From Rutstroemia sp. NJR-2017a BVV2 (taxonomy: Eukaryota; Ascomycota; Leotiomycetes; Helotiales; Rutstroemiaceae), in the NCBI GenBank assembly GCA_002946415.1, contig NJPS01000073.1, positions 124,001-188,000 on the forward strand: DNA of 64,000 bases, given 5' to 3'. Shown here piece after piece: positions 33,351 to 44,834 of the stretch (position 1 is its first letter; each line of letters starts with the position of its first letter). Below the pieces are notes generated by a model. It was not told where the DNA came from. It ran no database searches and saw nothing but the letters and a program-made list of their open reading frames with translations. A program made the position numbers and the translations under genes.

Positions 33351-36300
33351 ATGTCTACAACACCAAGTACTCCGCGGAAACGGCAAGACCCGGCAAGAAT
33401 CACATTAGACATCAACACCTACATCGGGATATTCCAGCGGAAATGGGATTTACAGATAAAACCGACAACTTCCACTGACTCGCCAATGGCTCGACAGGCA
33501 CGCTTGAGGTCCGAAGAAGATCGTATTATCGATGAAATCGTCTCCAGAATCAGATACCTGTATCACAAGAGTGAGGCTCGAATTAACTGCGCCGTGGAGT
33601 TATTCAACGAAAATGCACATAAGCTATACAGTGGTTGGGTCTACAAAAAGAATGCGGAAGGAGGGGTGATTCCCGAGAAACAACGAAATAAGCCTACGAG
33701 ACTCATGTCTGACGAGCGTATGCAGATGTTGCAATGCTTGCGAGGTATATTGGCCGAAGAAGCACAAAAAGTTCAGTCGACCTCAACAACACCTTCATTT
33801 GAACGGTTTCTTTCAAAAAGCACTCCCACGCCTAGCATTGCTCGTTCTGCGCTTCGGTCAACTCCCAATGACGCCCCAATTACTATTTCGATTACTCCTA
33901 CCTCGAAGCTCCCAAACTCGAAGCTCGAAGCCAAGCGTTCACTGGAGGAATTTGCAGACTTGGATTCAAGTATGAAGAAAGCAAAACGACCTAATATGAG
34001 CCATGCGTACGGAGATCCTGCTATGCCTCCACCCAAGTTCAATAACTCTCAATCGCAGCGACCGAGAACCGAGCAGACCCGAAAAATTGCTCTCGCAAGT
34101 GCGAACACCAGTTTTGCGACCACTGTCTCGAGCATCTTTTCGCAGCAGTCACAATCCGTTTCCAGTACACAGGAGACCGAGCCAGATACTGATACCATCA
34201 AGTTACGTGGGGCAAGTTCGGCATGGACTAAGCAATCTCTCGTGGAAACTGAAGAAGTCAGGACTCAAAGTTCTGAGCACTGGGGTAGCAGCCTAGCTAC
34301 CGACGATCTCTTCGAACTTGATGCCTTGGAAGAGGATTACGTTCGCGAGAAGAGATCATATGATTGGCTGGACCATGTCTTCCGTGAGTAGCTAAATTAG
34401 AAGTACACCACCATACCGATTTTTGTTTGGCTGACTTCTGTTACTCTCAACATAGCATATACGCCAACTTGCCTCAAGGAGGCGCCGATATTCGTAGCTT
34501 ACGAAATCGTTCGTGTTCTACTCTTTACCCAAGTTCCCATGGACGAATTCAACTTTCCATACGTTGACGAATGGCTCGATTATGATGTGCTATGGAGTTT
34601 CTTGAGAAGGTTGCCAGCTTTAAGTGATAAGAAATTTCCTGAACGATGCGAACAAGAAGCTTGGAATACAGCCAAAAATGGGTACAAGCTTGGCTTTCGT
34701 GGCGTGGTCTTCGCAGCTTCATTACGTCTCTCTCCAAACGATCCTGTATCTCTATTCAGCCTAAAACTACAGCCTCTGAAACTGGATTACTCCCATCGAC
34801 TCGAACGGCGATTCGGCAACGATCGATTTCTGGAATTGGAGGTACCAATCATTGAAGGTAGGACACAATCACACAATTCCTCAAAATCAGGGCCAAATGT
34901 CTGGCAGTCTCTCATAGACTGGTTAGTGGATGCCGATCATCGACTATTAGGTAGGAGGTGGAAAGCATTCTTCGTGAAACCGAAAGAAGACAGGAAGGGC
35001 GACAAGAAAAAGAGATCGAGCTTATTGAAGTCAGAATCGGACGGATCGGATGCATCGAAAGCATTCCGTGTATACCTTTTCGCTACCGATGGAATTGGTA
35101 TTTCGAAAGCAAGCTCTTCTAAGAAAACCAGTGGCCACGTAGCGATGAAGGTGCAAGGATTGCTCGATTGTATTAGGCCTACTCAAGAAAACAGTCACCA
35201 ACCTTACACCAAGCTATTTGCAAGAACCGCCCTTGGTATGCACTCGAGTTCTCTGCTGTTATCTTAATGTTGACCTTGTGAAGCTCTTTCCCGAAACTCG
35301 GCTACCGTAACCGTCAAACGTGAACAGATCAGGTACAGGAAAGATTTTAAAGATACTGAAACTGAGTTGGAGGACATGACAGATGGTGCTGGTCGGATGT
35401 CAAGAGCCCTTGCAGAGGCAGTGGCAGACATGCTCGAGTTGGGATATCGACCTACTGCATTTCAAGGGAGATTCGGCGAGGCAAAGGGATTATGGACCGT
35501 TGATCACGATGACCACAGCGGCGAAATCTGGATCGAACTGTTCCATTCACAATGCAAATGGGTGCGCAGCAAGAATCGGAGCGCCGCGCTAGATCATCCT
35601 TCTAATCGGACCTTGGAAGTGGTAAATTACTCAACTCCATTAAAGAGCGCTGATCTTAATACTCAGCTTCTTCCAATACTCGAGAATCGAACAAAGAAGC
35701 CACGGCTTATGAGAGATTCGATATGCCAGATGCTTGAAGAAGGTTTAGAACAACAGGTTGAGATACTGATAAGATCTTTAGAGACTCCTCAGTCCCTTCG
35801 TGCGTGGGTTCCTTCAACAAACTCTTCCATTCAAGATAGGCTTAAAGAAGGAGCCGTTGCCTATCGGGCAGGACTACCCGTTAAGCTCAACGAGAGGTTG
35901 AACTTACTTTTGGACGCTGGTTTTGACCCCCAAAAATTGCTCTATATGAAAGAACTTGCCAGGGCTGCCTTCAAATATAGATGCGAGGAACTGAAGGAAA
36001 GGTTGAACATTACAGTCAGCAAGTCAACATATGTATACATGATCCCGGACTTTTGGAAGATTTTAGAACCGAACGAGGTTTACCTTGACCTATCTAGCTT
36101 TGTGGATAATATGTCGAAATTCTCTGGTACGCTTTTGAAGAACGTTGACGTATTGGTAGCAAGGAACCCGGCACATTATGCGAGCGACATACAGCGTGTC
36201 ACTGCTGTGTGCAAGGAACAATTCGTAGGCCTTCGAGATGTCATTGTTTTTTCCACCAAGGGCAAACCATCCCTGGCGGCTAAACTTTCAGGTGGAGATT

Positions 36301-37394
36301 ATGATGGAGATATGGCTTGGGTTTGCTGGGATAACAGGATTGTGGACATATTCGAAAACGCTGAAGTGCCTTCCCCCTTGCCTGATCTAGTCAAGGAGGG
36401 CTTCATAATCAAAGACTCGACGAAGTATGCGGATCTGGTTAGAGGACACCCTGATCCGGCTTCCATTTTCTTGCGCAAAAGTTTCGAGTTCAACATGCGT
36501 CCAAGCATGCTGGGAATCTGTACGTCTTTTAAGGAAGATGTGGCCTACAAGTATCCTGATCTCAACTCGAAAGTACTCATTTTTTTGTCGACTTTACTCA
36601 GCAACCTGGTCGATCAAGCAAAACAAGGGTTCATATTCGGAGAGCCGCAGTGGCAGGCCGTACGGAAGCATATCATTGCGACCACAGGACAGTTACACAA
36701 GCCGAAGTATAAGATGAAAGAAATCGCATCTAGGCCAACGCATATTCTCGACTGGGTGGTCAAGGTAGCCCATGTCACAACAGAGAGGCTGCTCACCGAC
36801 TTCCATCAAAGTATTAAAGATCCTCCTCAGTGGGATGATGACCTTGCAAAATTCTACTCTTATGCGAGAAGACAAAAGGAAGTTGAGTGGAAGTCGCTTT
36901 TAGATGACCTTGATAAAGACATAGAGGACGTCAAGCTGCTGTGGGACAATCATTGGGGCTCACGACACAACGCCAAGGGCTTGGTTGATGAGGAGAACCG
37001 ACCAGATTTTGGTCCAATCCTTGAAGCATGCTTTGAAAAATACAAGTCAATTCGACCTCGGACGGCCACCATAGTATCGCGTTTACTTCTCAGCCATGTC
37101 TCCGCGCCTGACTGCTCACAATGGGAACTTCTGAAGGCTTCAGCACTCTTCGCTTCGTACTCCGAGTCTTTTGTATCAAAGTTGGTATGGTGGATGGCGG
37201 GTAGACAGTACGCGCATATAAAGGCTCAGAAGAAAACAGGCATGGTTTCAGTTGCACCACATATGTATGCGATGTTGAAGGCAAATACGATCTTTGTCAA
37301 GCAACTGAGAGCAGAAAAACACGACCCGGAATTCTGGGAAAATGCGGGCGCAGTGAATGCGCTAGATGTGGATTTTTTAATGAATGATGACTGA
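33351..37394 (+). CDS. RNA-dependent RNA polymerase, QDE-1/SAD-1 type
   Basis: Three exons (33351-34383, 34456-35235, 35284-37394; introns 72 and 48 bp) give 1307 residues. It belongs to the cellular RNA-silencing polymerases, which copy single-stranded RNA into double-stranded RNA for Dicer and Argonaute in quelling or meiotic silencing. The catalytic loop DYDGD is at about residues 943-947 within KLSGGDYDGDMAW, the signature of the two-barrel RdRP fold. Upstream, GYRPTAFQGRFGEAKGLW is the conserved double-psi-barrel entry. Residues 1 to about 340 are Ser/Thr-rich and poorly structured, as in QDE-1. The protein is complete to a natural stop with no frame break. The sequence is not viral: it is a host gene with introns. 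Which paralogue (QDE-1, SAD-1 or RRP-3 type) it is needs a tree. Confidence 0.95.
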
Positions 37395-38514
37395 ATCTAG
37401 GATACCTTGTATAATTAATTTATTAGGAAACCGTGGATATGGGACAGCGTTTTGGAATATTTGGTATCATGACCCATCAGTGGTCAGTCAGTATATCCTA
37501 CATATGATGAATCAACCTCGTGTTCCTCTTCGGTATACTTACCATTGATGGAAATAGTTACGCCACTACAGGATATCTACAATCTAACTTCATAATGCTC
37601 TTCGCAAATGTGATCATCACTTGTCGTTCAAGCACAAGCTCCTGTACAAAACAATACTGAGGAACAGCCCCGCTATTTCCACCACACTTTCCAAACTCCT
37701 ACACTACACGCATTCTCACCTAATGGGTGAAGAAGGGGCAGCGACACAGCTGATAGCTTCTTCATCTAGAAATACAAGCGCAGATTTCATCGCAGCTCCT
37801 AAGAAACCATCCATAAGCGCCTAGTGCCTGTCCTCCATGGACTTCCAATGAGGTCCCCAGAATCCTGGGCGAAATCAGACACGGTCATGTTGGGGTCAAA
37901 ATTTTTAAGCCCTTTCTTAATCTAGAAGGTAAATGCAATTGCACAGGATTTCCAGATAACTTAAGTCATAGGTCGTATTTGCAAATTGGATCCTCTTTCA
38001 TTGAGCTCGTTATGTATCCACGTTCTCTTTGGAAGTCAAGGGTCTTCTCAAACCATCTTCTAGAGCACATTATCATCTGAACTATTTAGCTCTTGATCGC
38101 TGGCGAATGATATGTAGAAATAGAAAGGTGCTGGGGTGCTGCTCTTTTCCGTGATGACTTCCTGATTAGATCGATGGCTGGCAGGTCAATATATTCAACT
38201 ATGGTCCTAGCAAAGGCCTAGTTAAGTATCTCGAGAGAAAGGAACTAATTAGGATATCCAGGCAGGGGCGGTCGCTGGTTCCTCAACGGTCCGGAACGGC
38301 CTCGCTTCCATCATAAGAAATGAATCTTGATGGTCTAGATGGTTAGACACCGGGTATTTATTTGAAGGTTTCGCTCCCTCTCGTATCACTTCTCACATTA
38401 CACTACTTTCAACTCATACTTAGAGCGAACAGCACGAACCGCACACCACAAAGCAAACTGAAATACTCCTTTTACATTACAGGCACCGAGGAACAAACCC
38501 CCACTATACACACA
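37395..38514. other. Intergenic region, no gene recognised
   Basis: About 1.1 kb downstream of the polymerase. A 67-codon frame at 37621-37824 has no motif. A possible TATA-like TATTTATTT at about 38354 precedes the small gene call that follows. Confidence 0.5.
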
Positions 38515-38694
38515 ATGCCCAGCACCCCCTGGCAAACACCCAAGAAAGTCCAGCCCAAGCCGAAAAGCACACATGCGCAGTGCAATCACGATGGGCCACA
38601 TGGACATACCGTCGTCGACCCGCCAAAGGAAAAGAACAAGCCACCGAAAACTGCTGGCGTGAAGTCGGGATCAGGCGGCACCGTTCATTCTTGA
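38515..38694 (+). CDS. Small basic hypothetical protein, 59 residues, doubtful
   Basis: A short frame from an ATG in a CACAATGCC context. The product is rich in Lys, Pro, Thr, Gly and His, with one Cys and an HDGPHGH cluster, and it has no signal peptide or membrane segment. The frame extends upstream to 38362 but only with a TTG and no ATG. Support is a promoter-like TATA element about 160 bp upstream, a CT-rich leader with GCACCGAGG-like spacing, and the lack of any other gene nearby. Homologues or transcripts would be needed to accept it. Confidence 0.35.
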   Translation: MPSTPWQTPKKVQPKPKSTHAQCNHDGPHGHTVVDPPKEKNKPPKTAGVKSGSGGTVHS

Positions 38695-40917
38695 TCAATA
38701 GCGCCGTCCGAGACGGATACAATGAAAAGATTTTGATCTAATCTCAGCACAAAGAGAAGGCTGATTTATTTGGCGATGATTGCACGAAAGTTGGTTGAAG
38801 GTAGTGGGATTTTTGTTTGGGAAATGGATAGATTGTTTTTGGCTTTTGTGCTACGTTCGAAAGGAGATGCTAGGAGTTGAAGATTAGGAGTTGAAAGTTG
38901 GGAGTTGATAGTGATGGAATATATATATCTATCCGAAACTAGGGGAGGCAACTGGGAGTCAAATTCTAGTTACTTGTTCTGGATACAGTATATATATATA
39001 TAAACAGAACCACCAAGTTATAGCATTCATTTATATACATCCAGAATACATGCTTCTTTCTTTCTGTTCTCTCAATAATACGCTTTCAAATATTATATTC
39101 CTGTTTACTTTCATTTTATTCCTATCTACTACATCATCGCTCATCTTCTTAATTTATATAAAATTATATCATATCTCCAGAAATCGATATCAATCTCCTC
39201 ACTTTCTCATCGATGGAGAAAAAGAAGAGTGGAATGTATGAATGTCTTCTGTCTTTAGTATTACCGTCCTATACTGTGTATACTCTTCAAACTGCTATCT
39301 ACAGCTGTATGATCTTACGTTCATCTTAAGGCCAAGGCCAAGGCAAACTCCCACTTCTCTCCTTGACCCTGTTGATAGGAAACTAGATATTCTCTCCTTC
39401 TCTTCTTCTTCTTCTGGTCCTAATTCTTTACGCGAGGTCCTATCTCTTCACCGATGATACTACGTATAATTTACTATATCACATCGTATCCGTATACACC
39501 AACCAACCAACGCCCAATCAACAACTAACCAACATCCAACCAACCGCACACCTAACCATCCTTTCCTATGCTGGTTTCTCAAGCATATTACTATTCTAGG
39601 CCTACTCACCTGCGTAGTATCAATATCACTCTCGGTCCTACCCCTACTCCTCTCCTCTCCCTATCTCCCATACTGCCACTACTGCCACTATCCTCACCCC
39701 TCCCTCCCTACTTCTTTCATCTCCCTCCGTCCTCACCTCCCCCCTCGCATCCTCACCTCCCCCATACCCATACCCATCTCCCCGTTTCTGCCTCCCCCCC
39801 AGCCCCACTCCCCACCCCCAACCCAACGGTCCGGCGCCACCAAACCTCAGCTCCGTGTCCCGTGCCGTGCTGATGTCCATCCATTCTTCCCGCTCAGCTT
39901 TCCTCAGCCCTAAACGCCCGTTTACGCCCCTTTTGGCTAGGTGTATACAGCACAGCAAGAGGACTAATTATAGATGTAACTTTCACGACAACGTCGGTAG
40001 CTTAACGAGGTTTGGATGGAGCTAGGGGTATGGGCAAAAGAGAAGGGGAGGGAAAGAGGAGTGGAATAGAAAGAGGGAAAAGGGAATTCGGATTGGATGA
40101 TATGGATGGACAAAAGGCCGCGAGATAGATAGATACTTGGATAAATATTGCATTTTTCTTCAATTTCAGTCCCAATCTTAGTCCAATAGATTTATATTTA
40201 TATTTATCATTCACTGCCTGGTATTGATTGTTTCGTCTGCCTCCTCGCTCATTCATCAATCAGATCACAGAGAAATGATATGAAAAGAAGTAGTAAGTAT
40301 ATACATTAGAGCTCTCTAATTCCTCTTTTCTCTCTCTCCTCTTCTCCTCTCCTCTCATCTCCGCAACCAATCCCCCACCCCCCAGAGCCAGAATCCAACC
40401 CGCTCCAGGCCGCGGCGCACGCCCAAATACTCGATGCTGCTGTATGTACATGCTCGCTGTAGTAAACCCCACGATTTTATGCACCCCTCTGCCCATTCTC
40501 CCCTTTTCCTCGTTCTGTTTTCATATTCTTCGTCTTCGTTCTCATCTTCATCTTCATTCTCATCCTTTAATCAACCCAACCACGCACCATATTATGCAAG
40601 ACATATTCACTTCCCGCTTTCCCCCATCATCAAGTCCCACCCATCCCGTCCCGATGCAGAAACGTAGATACCTCCCTGCGTCCCTTCAAAGAACAGGAAA
40701 AAAGAAGTCCTTAAATGCCCGTTCCATTCCGTAAAAAATAAAATGAAAACCCTAACCCCCTCCCCATACCCCCAACCTCAGACGCCAGATTAAACATAAA
40801 ATAGTTAGATAAGAGTTATGCGTTGCTGTAAGGGAAACCAAAATGTAATAAAAATATGCTAGTAACACAGTATGCTCCCGTTCCGTTCTCTTCCTTTCCT
40901 TTCAATCCGTTTCAGGG
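38695..40917. other. Long low-complexity intergenic region, no gene
   Basis: About 2.2 kb dominated by simple sequence: a TATATA run near 38991-39003, a CCAACCAACCAAC-like run near 39499-39545, a strongly C/T-rich tract at about 39630-39830, and further CT-rich blocks near 40320-40400 and 40500-40570. All open frames fall in these tracts and are compositional. No gene is supported. Confidence 0.6.
39630..39830. repeat. Polypyrimidine tract, about 200 bp
   Basis: The plus strand is more than nine-tenths C and T for much of this stretch, with repeated CCTCACCTCCCCC- and CCCATACCCAT-like words near 39728-39780. The minus strand is thus a long purine tract. It lies between genes and has no coding signal. 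Confidence 0.7.
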
Positions 40918-43247
40918 TTACGCACCGGAAAGGAAAATGAGAGAGATGAATAATATACAAGAGGAGAGCAGAGTGCTGGAGATAGAGGAGGAAGAAGACG
41001 GCGCGGACGAAACGTAACTCGAGGCGTAGTGCGTTTTGTTGACGTTTTTCATGGGCTCCGGACAGAGGGTTGTGTTGACGAGGAGGGAGCCAGGGATCCA
41101 TACCTGTGGGGAGGGGTTTAGTGGATGTTTGTGAGTAGGTGTGGAAGTTACGAATGGAGGGAGTTGGGAATAGAGGGGCATGGGAATGGAAATAGGGATA
41201 AAAATGGCAAACATACCTGCGGCTCTCCCTTCGTCAACTTAATATTAATCTCCCCACCTATCCCCGCCGTCTGACTTTGACAGCTCAAAACCTCAATCAC
41301 CAAAACCGACGGACTGAAGCCCGTGTCCCCTACATAATACGGTCCCACATCATTACCTTCCGACCCAACATTCGTCAGCGCCGTCACTACACTATGAACA
41401 TTGCCCTTCCTCCACACCAACGCGTCGTTCTTGGTGTAGATAATTGACGCCTTGTATGCCCAGTAGGGTGACCAGTTCGAGTAGTTCGTTGCAATCATGT
41501 AGTTATTCACTGCGCTGCGCGCTGTGTTCAACGTCTTGACGTACTGGTACAGCGTCGATGTCTTGTCGTACCCAGTCGGGTTAAGCCACAGCGCCGCACG
41601 ATTCTGGGGGTCATTTGCACCCGCGAAACCTTGCTCCGCACCGTAATAAACCACAGGAATACCATCCGTGAAGAAGTCATACACAAGAGCGTTTTTGCCC
41701 TGCGACAGATCAGCAGAATACCACGCGAAGCGCGCGACGTCGTGGTTCTCGCTGAAGGTGCCCATGATGGTGGTGTCGTGGCACTCGCGCTCCACGGCGG
41801 CGAACTGCGAGCCCAGCGGCTCCATGCTGTTGGTGGAGTTGGCGAGGATCGATGTGATGTAGTACCAGGAGGGGTAGTTGAGCACGGTGGTGAGCGCGTC
41901 GACGGCCCAGAAGCAGGCGGCGAAGGGGTCGGCATCGAATACTTCGCCCATGGCGAAGGTGCCGGCGGCTTGTTGCCAACTGGGCCAGAAGGGTTTGTCG
42001 ACGTGTTTGGCGGCGTCGACACGGAGTCCGTCGACTGGGGTTGGTGTTAGTATGGTGAAGGGAAGGCATGAAAAGACATCTTGAGCGCAGCGAGCATTTG
42101 GTGTTTGGAGGCTTTGCCCATATGGAGAAGAAGTTCATGTGATGGGAAAGTACTTCATCCCATTCTAGAAAAAAACAAAATATTGGGGAACGGGAGAAAA
42201 TCCGGGGAAGCCAAGACACATTGAGCAAGGGGGGTGGGACATAAAAAGAGTACTAACGTGAATAATTGGCGACCATTTCCGTGACCCAAGTGTCCCAAGT
42301 GTTCTTCACGAAATCGGACTCGGTGTCGAGATCAGCGAGCGCGACTATGTCGTCGCCGAGCCAGCAATCTTGCGCGTTGGTATTGTTGCCATAGTCGGAG
42401 ATATAGCAGAACGGATGGAAGTACTCTTTCTTGTTGAAAGGCACAAACATGGAGTAGTCGGTTTTGGCGCCCGGTCCGGGATATGCTACGTCGTTGATGA
42501 CCACATCTATCATTAGGTACTGGTTGTAGTGTTAGTGAATGAAATGAAGGGGGTGAAGCTGGGGTTGGTGGGAGGTGAGATGCGATGCAATGCTTACCAT
42601 GTCGCGATCGTGGAGGGCCTTTGACAACGCTTTGAGATCGTCTGGTGTCCCGAAATTCTTATTCGTTGTGGTGATATCCTGCGTCCAGAATCCATGGTAG
42701 CCCTCACCGTATTCTGTAGTTTCGTTGATGTTCTGTACCACGGGAGAAATCCATATCTAGGTTTGGGTACAAGCCATTTGGTCAGTGCAGTTCAGCTCGA
42801 GGGAAGGATTTGGAAGAACGAGTTCGCGACGCATGAGTGGTACAATATACGACCAGGCAGAAGAATTGATCCTCGGACGGGACAGAAGTGAAGCGGAAGT
42901 TGAGGAGCTGGAAAAGATTCGAAACTCACAGCTGTAAATCCCATATCTTGGATGTAATCCAGCTGATTTATGATCCCTTGAAATGTACCTCCACAGTACA
43001 ATTGAGCGGTTGTATTACATGGCGAGGAAGTAGAGCCATCCGTTCGGGCAAAGCGATCTGTGATGATTTGATATATGGAGCGACTTCTCCAGTCGTCTGC
43101 CGTGGCAGCGTTTGCGGTTTGTGTGAAGAGGACTTGGACGGATAACAAACAACACAAGAGCCACGAAAAAGAATTAGAACGAGCAACGCCAACACCACCC
43201 AAAGACCTTGAAACGAGTGCCGTCGACTTGGTCGACGTGGTCAACAT
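40918..43247 (-). CDS. GPI-anchored GH13 alpha-amylase-like enzyme (AgtA type)
   Basis: Five exons (43247-42930, 42756-42598, 42519-42258, 42034-41217, 41103-40918) give 580 residues. The enzyme has a signal sequence (a long head ending near FTQTANA), a GH13 (beta/alpha)8 barrel, and a C-terminal Ser-rich stretch followed by a hydrophobic tail ([19 protein letters not shown]), which is a GPI-attachment signal. Catalytic residues are visible: nucleophile Asp in [10 protein letters not shown] (about 253), acid/base Glu in MGEVFD (about 277) and the transition-state Asp in [10 protein letters not shown] (about 345). In region I the motif is DVVINDVA, so the His found in ordinary fungal amylases (DVVANH) is Asp (about 169). 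GPI-anchored GH13 enzymes of this type act as transglycosylases on alpha-glucan at the cell surface. Introns of 173, 78, 223 and 113 bp are longer than elsewhere in the window. Confidence 0.92.
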
Positions 43248-44445
43248 GATTGCGAATCCGCCACTATTCTCACTGTGTGTCGCGATTGATAGGAAGAAGA
43301 GAAGGCTGAACTTAACCCACACACCCCAAGTCAGCGTTTCCTTTTCCTATTTCCTTTTCTTTTGTTCGGTTTGACGCAGATAGGCAGATAGGAAAATAGA
43401 ATTGATAGCGAACAATGAGAACACTGAAATGGGTGCAACGATGCGGGTGACGAGTTTGGAGGAGAGATTGGGACTGCTTGGCATATGTGGGCGTCCTGGC
43501 GCTACATCTACATATGGTTTAGATTCTGGCAATGCTCCCCCTTGTGCTACTTAACGGTCTGGCTTTTGTGCTGTTCCCGGAAGATTTGGCCCAGCAGATC
43601 TTGGTTGTTGCGGTGCAAAAATGTCGGGTCCAGTTCGCGGTCAACACTGTCTGATCGATGATTGGTTCAATTGGATAATCATGCAACAACGCTGTGCCGA
43701 ATGGAGCGCAAATGGAATGGAAAGCCTGCTCCACCAGCCAGAACAGCCCCTTCACTTCAGACATTTTGGTCCATATTTGGAAGTCATGTGTGATGTGTAG
43801 TAATGGTGGCACAGGAGACTGAATGGTGGCGCGGGGAACTGATGGAAATTGAACAAATTAGATGTTCGTATATGGACCAGAGTCGCGTGGGATGTCGAGA
43901 ATCCCCGCTACAAGTAATTTAAAATCCTGTGCAAGACTTTTCCTTGGCAAGCATAATGGTAAGGATGCCGGTGTGGTGAGGGAGCAGTGGTATGGATGAT
44001 GGGTCTCGAAATGGAAATGGAAGGGTTATGGAAAAGAGGAAAAAGGGGGGACGGGCCATCCGAACATGGATTTTGCACGTAATTTTGGCTGCCACTTGCA
44101 AGAACGGTTAATATGTGGTCCGAGGGCATTGGAGATTGGAGATTGGAGATTGGACGGATTAGACCTTGAGATGGATAATGATGGGACGGACGATGGTTGG
44201 CCGATAAGGGAATGGGATGGGGAATCGGGAGATGCTATGCTGTTCTCTTCGACGATGTTGTCTGGCGCAGTGGGCGAGTTGAGTTGGAGTTTTGTTGTCA
44301 TTTGTTGTTCTTACGATGATAACTGTTTGTTGTGGTGGCTGCTGGTGTTATCATAGCAACAACGCTACCGATTAGCTGGCAGTGAGTACAGTAGTGGTGA
44401 GTAGCGTGGGCAAGTAGTGGACGGTTGGTAAAGTAACTTAAAGCA

Positions 44446-44475
44446 AAAGTAAAGTAAAGTAAAGTAAAGTAAAGT
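44446..44475. repeat. (AAAGT)6 microsatellite
   Basis: Six perfect AAAGT pentamers, followed directly by GCCAGT GCCAGT. It is non-coding and lies in the long divergent region between the two alpha-glucan genes. Confidence 0.9.
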
Positions 44476-44696
44476 GCCAGTGCCAGTGCAGTCCTGCACA
44501 TGATGATACGGTAATCGGCACAGACAACGGCGTTAGTAATTGTCGTTCGGTCGGACGCAGATTCTTGCTGGAAGAATGTTCTTCGCCGAACGACCTACTA
44601 CTTGGAGAGCTTCGGTGCTAACCTTATTACCATATAGCGTCGGTCCTTGAATTGGGTTTGGGAAATTGGTCCGTGTTGGAGAAAATTAGCCAGGGG

Positions 44697-44834
44697 AAAG
44701 TAAAGCAGGCAAGTCAGGCAAGTCAAGGAGTAGGACAAGGAGCCAGTCAAGCAAATCAAGCAAGTCAAGAAAGTCCGTCAAGCAAAGCCCTCAAGCAAGT
44801 CAAGCAAAGTCAAGCAGGTGCAAGCAAAACCCAA
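44697..44834. repeat. Imperfect CAAGT/CAAGC pentamer array
   Basis: Words of the form (A/G)GCAAGTCA and AAGCAAGTCAAG recur about twenty times over roughly 140 bp with substitutions. The frame reading through it (44652-44972) is rich in Ser, Gln, Ala and Lys purely because of the repeat. Confidence 0.7.

Noticed and set aside
33351..37394. Viral origin of the RNA-dependent RNA polymerase
   Set aside because: The DYDGD two-barrel signature and spliceosomal introns identify the cellular silencing enzyme, not a viral polymerase.
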